A stretch of DNA of 64,000 bases, from the NCBI RefSeq assembly GCF_014696065.1, contig NZ_JACJPL010000026.1, forward strand, positions 124,001 to 188,000, read 5' to 3'. The notes beneath the pieces were generated by a model. That model did not search any database. It had not been told where the DNA came from and was given only the letters and a program-made list of their open reading frames with translations. Origin of the DNA: Leptolyngbya sp. FACHB-261. Lineage in GTDB: Bacteria; Cyanobacteriota; Cyanobacteriia; FACHB-261. The position numbers and the translations under genes are program-made. Positions within the stretch are counted from its first letter, which is position 1; each line of letters starts with the position of its first letter. Positions 56,586-64,000 of the stretch are shown here, one piece after another.

Positions 56586-56978
56586 TTGGGTGGAGTGATT
56601 GGGGGCTTGTCTGTGTTTCTACTTATAAGTTTGTTGCGATTTATTGCTTGGGTGGGACTGGAATCAACAATGGCGACCGCCGAAATAACATCTGCGGTCG
56701 CCGAAACAGCTTTTGAGTATTCCGAAATAACATCTGCGGTCGCCGAAACAGCTTTTGAGTATTCCGAAATAACATCTGCGGTCGCCGAAACAGCTTTTGA
56801 GTATTCCGAAATAACATCTGCGACTGTGGAAATAGCTTTTGAGTACTTCGAAATAACATCTGCGACTGTGGAAATAACATTGGCGACTGCGGAAATAGCT
56901 TTTGAGTACCCGGAAATAACATCCGCGACCGTCGAAGTAATAAATACCTACGGCGATGCTCGCGGCGTGAAGGAGTAG
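56586..56978 (+). CDS. Possible membrane-anchored heptad-repeat protein, 130 aa
   Basis: Open frame from TTG 56586 (GTG 56595 also possible). A hydrophobic N-terminus GGLSVFLLISLLRFIAWVGL could be one membrane segment. It is followed by twelve 7-residue repeats (EITSAVA / ETAFEYS and variants), encoded by the 21-bp tandem repeat, and a short tail. The opposite strand (56641-57033) is also open as an Arg-rich heptad repeat (MLFRNTQ / KLFRRPQ), starting 34 bp from attC-like site 8. I cannot say which, if either, is translated. Confidence 0.35.
   Translation: MGGVIGGLSVFLLISLLRFIAWVGLESTMATAEITSAVAETAFEYSEITSAVAETAFEYSEITSAVAETAFEYSEITSATVEIAFEYFEITSATVEITLATAEIAFEYPEITSATVEVINTYGDARGVKE
56682..56933. 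repeat. 21-bp tandem repeat, 12 units in a 42-bp alternation
   Basis: Units begin at 56682, 56703, 56724 and every 21 bp to 56913. They alternate GAAATAACATCTGCGGTCGC- and GAAACAGCTTTTGAGTAT-type units; the first three 42-bp pairs are almost identical, later ones diverge. Unit length is a multiple of three, so both strands stay open. Confidence 0.9.
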
Positions 56979-57067
56979 CGCAACAAAACCTACACGGTTG
57001 AACCAGCGACATCTGCTCGAATTCAGCAGACAAGCTCTAGATTACGTCCTCACCCACAACCTGAGTA

Positions 57068-57155
57068 GCCTAACGTTGACCATTACCTGCCGCAGACAAT
57101 TTCTTATTGCCAACAGATAAACTCTCGGCGGTCAGGTGTATGGGCGTTGTTAGGC
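57068..57155 (-). other. attC-like site 8, both core boxes exact
   Basis: GCCTAAC (57068-57074) and GTTAGGC (57149-57155) are exact inverted copies and fit RYYYAAC/GTTRRRY. Inside, CCAT, ACCTG and CCGC blocks of the left half recur in the reverse complement of the right half with single-base offsets (extrahelical bases). Length 88 bp. It lies 34 bp from the minus-strand repeat frame. Confidence 0.65.
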
Positions 57156-59901
<2,746 letters not shown>

Positions 59902-59993
59902 GCGTAACTTCAGCTGATCATCAAGTGATTAGAGGTCGAGGCTACGCTAACCTGCGGAAATCTTGAACGCGGGTGGAAGCCAGAGACAAACAT

Positions 59994-60031
59994 GAGGGCG
60001 GCGTTTCAACTTGTCTTGAAACGCCGCCCTC
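59994..60031 (+). terminator. Terminator hairpin after katG
   Basis: GAGGGCGGCGTTTCAA (59994-60009) and TTGAAACGCCGCCCTC (60016-60031) form a perfect 16-bp stem with loop CTTGTC, 92 bp after the katG stop. It may serve both katG and the convergent minus-strand gene. Confidence 0.85.
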
Positions 60032-60269
60032 TGATTGGTAGCTCTCATTTTAGAGAATGGGTATTGCGCCAAAGCTGCTTATGGTCCTAACCAAACTAAT
60101 ACCTTGGGAAATTTACAAGGAGATCGTCAGCGTCTGATGCAAACGCATACTCGCCCAATACGCCGGGAGTTGTCGCCGCGAGGATGGCCGCCAGGAAGGT
60201 AGCAAGAAGCAGAACACAACATATAAAGCTTGGCTCGTCGTTACACCGGAATAGTGGAACTTGCCGGTA

Positions 60270-62486
60270 TCACGGCCACCACCGTCCCACATCCTGGAGC
60301 GCAATCACAACTTCTGCCACTGCTGCCCGACCTCCTAGGGCACAGATAACCGAAGCTAGCGCCAATAAGTTAGGCACAAAGTCCCGATGAGGTTGGAAAG
60401 ATAGCGAGTGGAGTGTATTTTGCCAAAGGGGAAGAAGTTCGCCCGTTTGCATCTTTGACATCTGGGACCCTAGGGCAATCAAAGCTGAAGCGCGATCGCG
60501 CTCAAACCGAATACCCCTAGCGGTAACGAGTGCTTCTGGTAACAAATCAGGTGGTAGCTTGGGCGCTAAAGCCGAGAGAGCTGAGGCGCGAGCGTGATCA
60601 GACTGAATAGCCCTGGTGGCGGCAAATGCTTCTGGTATCACCTCTGGCAACTTAGACGCTAAGGCAATCAAAGCTGTGGCGCGATCGCTCTCAGACTGAA
60701 TATCTCTAGCGGCAGCGAGTGCTTCTGGTAACAAATCAGGCGGCAGCTTGGGCGCTAAAACCGAGAGGGCTATGGCTTGAGACCAATCCTCTTCACTCGC
60801 CCTAGCAGCAGCGAGTGCTTCTGGTAACACCTCTGCTTGCAACTTCTCTGGCAGCTTGTCCGCTAGGTCCGAGAGGGCTATAGCGCGACACCAATCTTCT
60901 TCAATAGCCCTAGCGGCAGTGAGTATATCTTCTAATACCTCTGCTTGTAATTCCTCTGGCAGCTTGTCCGCTACAGCCGTTAGGGCACCAGCGCGATACA
61001 CGTTGTCGCGAAATTCCTTAGACGGAATAGCCTTAGCAGCGTTGAGTGCATCTTCTAATACCTCTGCTTTTAACTTCTCTGGCAGGAAATCTACTACAGC
61101 CGAAAGGGCTAAAGCGCGACAATACTCAGAATTCCGGTGGCTAAAAGCCTTGGCGATGGTGAGTGCTTCTAGTAACAAATTAGGCGGCAGCTTGGGCGCT
61201 AAGCTCTTTAGAGCCTCAACGCGAGTAATCCCAGACGGCATAGCCCTGGCAATGGCGAGTGCTTCTGGTAATAAGCTAGGTGGCAGCTTGAGCACTAAGC
61301 TCTTTAGAGCATTGAGGCGATCTTGCTCGTACTGAATAACCTTGGTGGCTGCGAGTGCTTTTTGCAGTGCTTCTTCTTTTAGGTTTTGTGGTGAATAATC
61401 GCTGATCTCTGTAAGTAAAATTGCTTTAGTTTCTGGGTTCGAGCTTTGCAAAGCATGAGCTAGTCCTTGTTTAGGAACTCGTACATATTTTTGGAGCAGT
61501 GCGCCCAGTAAAGGGGGTGGTAAATCAGCGCTTAGGCTATTTAAAGTAGACACAATCAGGGCATAGCGGCATTGCAAAGCGATCGCCCGCAATGGATCAT
61601 CCTCAAAGAGATCTTCCGCTAACTGCCAAGCGAGTGCTACATCGGCAACAACAATAGCGGTTTGTCCGAGGCGTTTGCACGCTTCATGCCAGCCGTTGCA
61701 ACCCGGCGAAATCTCCTCACGCAGTAGCTTGTGGATTTCATCGCCCCAGCCTGCTTGCTTTAGATGCCAAGTGAGACGAGCATGAATATAGCCATCATCA
61801 GCAAGTGTGTGCCATAGCTTAGACTGCGTGCGGACTCGATAGCGCTTTAGCAGTTCAGCGTGGCCTTTCGCTAGGGGAATACCTAGTCCTGTAGTCTGAT
61901 TCGTTGTCAACAGACGACGGGCAACATCATGCAAGAGCTGATCCAGATGGTAGGCAGGCCAGGTGCGTTTTCCTACCTGTATGGGTGGGCTAGGAAGGAG
62001 AAGCGCATCATTGCAGAGGAGTTCTAGCCGGTTAGCCGCTTCCGCTTCCTCCACGCCCCAGAGAGTGGCAGCCATTGGTGCGGCTATGAGCAGCATCATC
62101 TAGCAAGACTCCGAGCCAAACAAAGTTCTGCCATCCTTCTAGGTCATCATCCCGCAGTGCGTTTAAGCTCAAGCTCAAACAGGCTTCTAAGCGCGTCGCT
62201 TCCTTTCGACGGGGATGGGGGTCTGACAAGGCCTCTAGGCGGGCCATCTCTTGCTCCAACATGCAGATCAGGTCGGACCAAGGGGTTGTTCGCGCTAGCC
62301 GCGCTGCTAGCTCCAACGCGATGAGGAGATAGCCCACCGCTTCTCTGCCAACTTCAATGCTTCTTCCCGTTCTGCCTTCTCCAGAGCGCGTCCTATGCGT
62401 TTTGACATCAACGCCAGAGATTGTTCTGGCGTTATAAAATCCAGTTGATACAGCTGTGCTCCCACTTCATCTGCAGGGTCTGCCAT
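60270..62486 (-). pseudogene. Decayed NB-ARC/STAND ATPase with C-terminal helical repeats
   Basis: Frame a (from 62486): GAQLYQLDFITPEQSLALMS and ALEKAEREEALKLAE, the end of an NB-ARC domain. A frameshift near 62340 leads to frame b (GREAVGYLLIALELAARLAR to GWQNFVWLGVLLDD, the winged-helix part). A shift near 62090 returns to frame a: APMAATLWGVEEAEAANRLEL and 600 codons ending at 60270. That part holds eight or nine helical repeats of about 31-41 residues (for example SALAPKLPPDLLPEALVTAR). The P-loop half is missing; the SDR gene lies there. Intact relatives sense ligands or phage proteins. The long open repeat region could still be expressed. Confidence 0.75.
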
Positions 62487-62531
62487 AAAGCTGTAAATTT
62501 CACTTTTGCATGAATCCAGTGATCTTAATCC

Positions 62532-63389
62532 TTAAAACGCAACATCCGCAGCAATCTCCTGCCAGCGAGTAGCTAAATCCTCCGCAGTAGAAACCTCAAC
62601 AGCGGCAAGGTTTAAGGGGTAGTCCACCTTGTCTCGCTCGATCCAGCGTGCAGCTGTGAATTGACCATTGCTTGCCCTTAATATAAATCCAGACTCTCGG
62701 CACTCTGGAGAAGCAAGATATAACACCCCAGGAGCTACTTGATTGGGTTGCAAATCCTCTGGCTCATCTTGAATGTTCCACATCCGCGTTTTGGCTACTG
62801 GCGAAATCGCATTAACGAGAATTCCATGCTCTTTGCCTTCAACCGCGAGCACATTCATCAACCCGATCTGTGCCATTTTTCCCATAGCATAAGAGGCAAG
62901 ACTACTGAGTGCATATTGCTGATAAATAGCTCTATCTGAAGTCGTAAGCACAATCCGTCCGTAGTTTTGCTGTTTCATAATTGGAAAGGCGGCTTGAGCC
63001 AGCCATGTTGGTGCTTCTAAATTAATACTGATGGCGCGTTGTAGAAAATCAGGCGTGAGTTCTTGCACTGACTGATAGGCAACCCATCCGGCATTGTGGA
63101 TCAAAATATCGAGGCGACCAAACTTCAAGAGCGTAGTTTCCACTAGGCTTTGGCAGTTGTCTCTACTATCAAGAATTACGTTGCTTGGGAATGCAACTCC
63201 ACCTGCTTCTCGAATCCTGCTTGCAGCATCAGCTGCCACATTCGAATCGGATCCGGTTTCATCTTTGTTGACGCCTGCGTCATGTATAACGACACGCGCT
63301 CCTCTTTCCGCCAGCAGACGGGCATAGGCTGCCCCCAAACCTCGCCCGCTTCCAGTAATAATTGCTACTTGATCGTTGAGTCGAATCAT
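62532..63389 (-). CDS. SDR-family oxidoreductase, 285 aa
   Basis: Start ATG 63389 with GGAG five bases upstream. Rossmann motif TGSGRGLGAAYA, NAG in LIHNAGW, Ser in VLTTSDRAI, YAMGK as Tyr-x3-Lys. The insert VIHDAGVNKDETGSDSN after the second strand is typical of the peroxisomal-multifunctional-enzyme-like SDR group. It is divergent from a LysR regulator, which probably controls it. Full length. Confidence 0.9.
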   Translation of the reverse strand: MIRLNDQVAIITGSGRGLGAAYARLLAERGARVVIHDAGVNKDETGSDSNVAADAASRIREAGGVAFPSNVILDSRDNCQSLVETTLLKFGRLDILIHNAGWVAYQSVQELTPDFLQRAISINLEAPTWLAQAAFPIMKQQNYGRIVLTTSDRAIYQQYALSSLASYAMGKMAQIGLMNVLAVEGKEHGILVNAISPVAKTRMWNIQDEPEDLQPNQVAPGVLYLASPECRESGFILRASNGQFTAARWIERDKVDYPLNLAAVEVSTAEDLATRWQEIAADVAF

Positions 63390-63456
63390 GTTTTCTCCAA
63401 TCCAAAAACGATGGGGCACCCATATTTCGTACGATAGGAGACCGCCATGCGGCTGT

Positions 63457-63471
63457 CCAATATATATTTGG
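63457..63471. promoter_or_regulatory. Candidate LysR binding site
   Basis: CCAA (63457-63460) and TTGG (63468-63471) with an AT-only centre (TATATAT), in the 113-bp divergent region between SDR and LysR genes. LysR sites are AT-rich interrupted dyads, so this is the best candidate here. Confidence 0.4.
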
Positions 63472-63502
63472 CTAAAATTAATAGGTTAGACGTATAAGTG
63501 TG

Positions 63503-64000
63503 ATGGAACTACGGCACCTGCACTACTTCATCGCGGTGGCTGAGGAACTACACTTTAGTCGAGCAGCGGAGCGGTTGCACATTTCCCAACCCCCGCTCAG
63601 TCAGCAGATTCGTGGTTTGGAAGATGAACTAGGAGTCAAGCTGTTTGAACGAACAAAGCGGCAAGTGCATCTGACAGAAGTAGGCAAAGTGTTTTTAGAA
63701 CGCTCCTATCTGGTGTTAGCGCAACTTGACCAGGCAATTGAAGCGACACAACAGATAGGTCGGGGTGAGGTTGGACGGTTGGCGATCGGCTTTGTCGGCT
63801 CTGCAACGTATACCGTACTGCCAGATATCTTAAATGTCTTTCGAGAACAGTTTCCTGCTGTCGAACTGCGATTGCATGAACTGACAACGCAAGAGCAAAT
63901 TCAAGCTCTGCATCACAAACAGGTTGATGTCGGCATTGTTCGTTCTGCCATCATCGAGCCAGGTTTGAGGGTGGAATGCATTTTGCAAGAATCATTGGTA
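63503..64000 (+). CDS. LysR-family transcriptional regulator, N-terminal part
   Basis: Starts at ATG 63503 and runs off the right edge (166 codons). The N-terminal winged HTH is typical: MELRHLHYFIAVAEELHFSRAAERLHISQPPLSQQIRGLEDELGVKLFERTKRQVHLTEVGKVF. The start of the ligand-binding domain follows (GRLAIGFVGSATYTVLPDIL, then DVGIVRSAIIEPGL). It is divergent from the SDR, the usual LysR arrangement. Wording resembles the BenM/CatM-like branch, but the effector is unknown. Confidence 0.92.
   Translation, partial: MELRHLHYFIAVAEELHFSRAAERLHISQPPLSQQIRGLEDELGVKLFERTKRQVHLTEVGKVFLERSYLVLAQLDQAIEATQQIGRGEVGRLAIGFVGSATYTVLPDILNVFREQFPAVELRLHELTTQEQIQALHHKQVDVGIVRSAIIEPGLRVECILQESLV

Larger units (their letters stand above)
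41260..57155 (-). mobile_element. Candidate integron cassette array without integrase (CALIN-like)
   Basis: About eight attC-like palindromes of 86-98 bp occur in this span. Six lie within 20 bp of or overlap the stop codon of a minus-strand gene: 82-aa protein, GNAT 41767, S41 protease, GNAT 47964, HxlR regulator and methyltransferase 54702. Cargo is functionally unrelated and includes types often carried in cassettes (GNATs, MAPEG, SDRs). Plus-strand genes at 49205 and 50448 and several genes without a site break the pattern, so the array may be old. No tyrosine recombinase gene is seen in the window. Confidence 0.5.

Noticed and set aside
60270-62486. Programmed frameshifting in the STAND gene
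   Set aside because: No slippery heptamer or following pseudoknot was seen at either shift, and the ATPase half is missing, so decay is more likely.

Overview
The window reads as chromosomal DNA of a cyanobacterium, probably filamentous. Seen directly: several HIP1 octamers (GCGATCGC), a PEP-CTERM secreted protein, an Rcp1-type response regulator, a giant Ser/Thr-kinase/ATPase/histidine-kinase protein of the cyanobacterial trifunctional type, and an NRPS-like enzyme. No rRNA, tRNA, CRISPR array or intact insertion sequence was recognised. Both ends cut a gene: an RND efflux adaptor at the left and a LysR regulator at the right.

Layout. 0-4.5 kb: efflux adaptor, aldo/keto reductase, a hypothetical gene, and a divergent TrmB regulator / branched-chain aminotransferase pair. 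4.9-15.4 kb: four closely packed minus-strand signalling genes (hybrid kinase, single-domain response regulator, REC-PAS-GAF kinase, 2004-residue trifunctional kinase). 16-25 kb: an amino-acid-permease/histidine-kinase fusion downstream of a one-module NRPS-like enzyme (A-MT-PCP-reductase), then a small XRE regulator. 25.8-29.1 kb: an intact OmpR-type response regulator between a broken partner kinase and a broken JmjC/cupin oxygenase. 29-36.5 kb: small secreted proteins, a PEP-CTERM DUF4394 protein, a glutathione transferase, and a plus-strand run of beta-propeller, monooxygenase-domain and F420-reductase-like genes. 36.9-57.2 kb: accessory genes, mostly single and on the minus strand (SDRs, GNATs, TMEM175 channel, MAPEG, S41 protease, methyltransferases, a TIR-like nucleotide-binding protein, an FkbM enzyme). 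57.6-64 kb: katG, a decayed NB-ARC/STAND gene, and a divergent SDR/LysR pair.

Main observation. Within 41.2-57.2 kb I find about eight imperfect palindromes of 86-98 bp. Their ends match or nearly match the integron attC core boxes (RYYYAAC ... GTTRRRY). Several have inner boxes that pair with single extrahelical bases, and six lie within 20 bp of, or overlap, the stop codon of a minus-strand gene. This fits an integron cassette array without an integrase in the window (a CALIN-like array). The varied cargo and the decayed genes between the sites fit the same idea. It was found by eye and needs a covariance-model search.

Other points. The permease-kinase fusion resembles CbrA-type transporter-linked sensors in concept but uses an APC-type permease, and it follows the NRPS-like gene closely enough for co-transcription. 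At least five genes are broken: kinase at 25.8 kb, JmjC at 28 kb, methyltransferase at 54 kb, DrmD-like helicase remnant at 56 kb, STAND protein at 60-62 kb. A 21-bp tandem repeat at 56.7 kb is open on both strands. Domain calls come from recognised motifs; no database search was possible.
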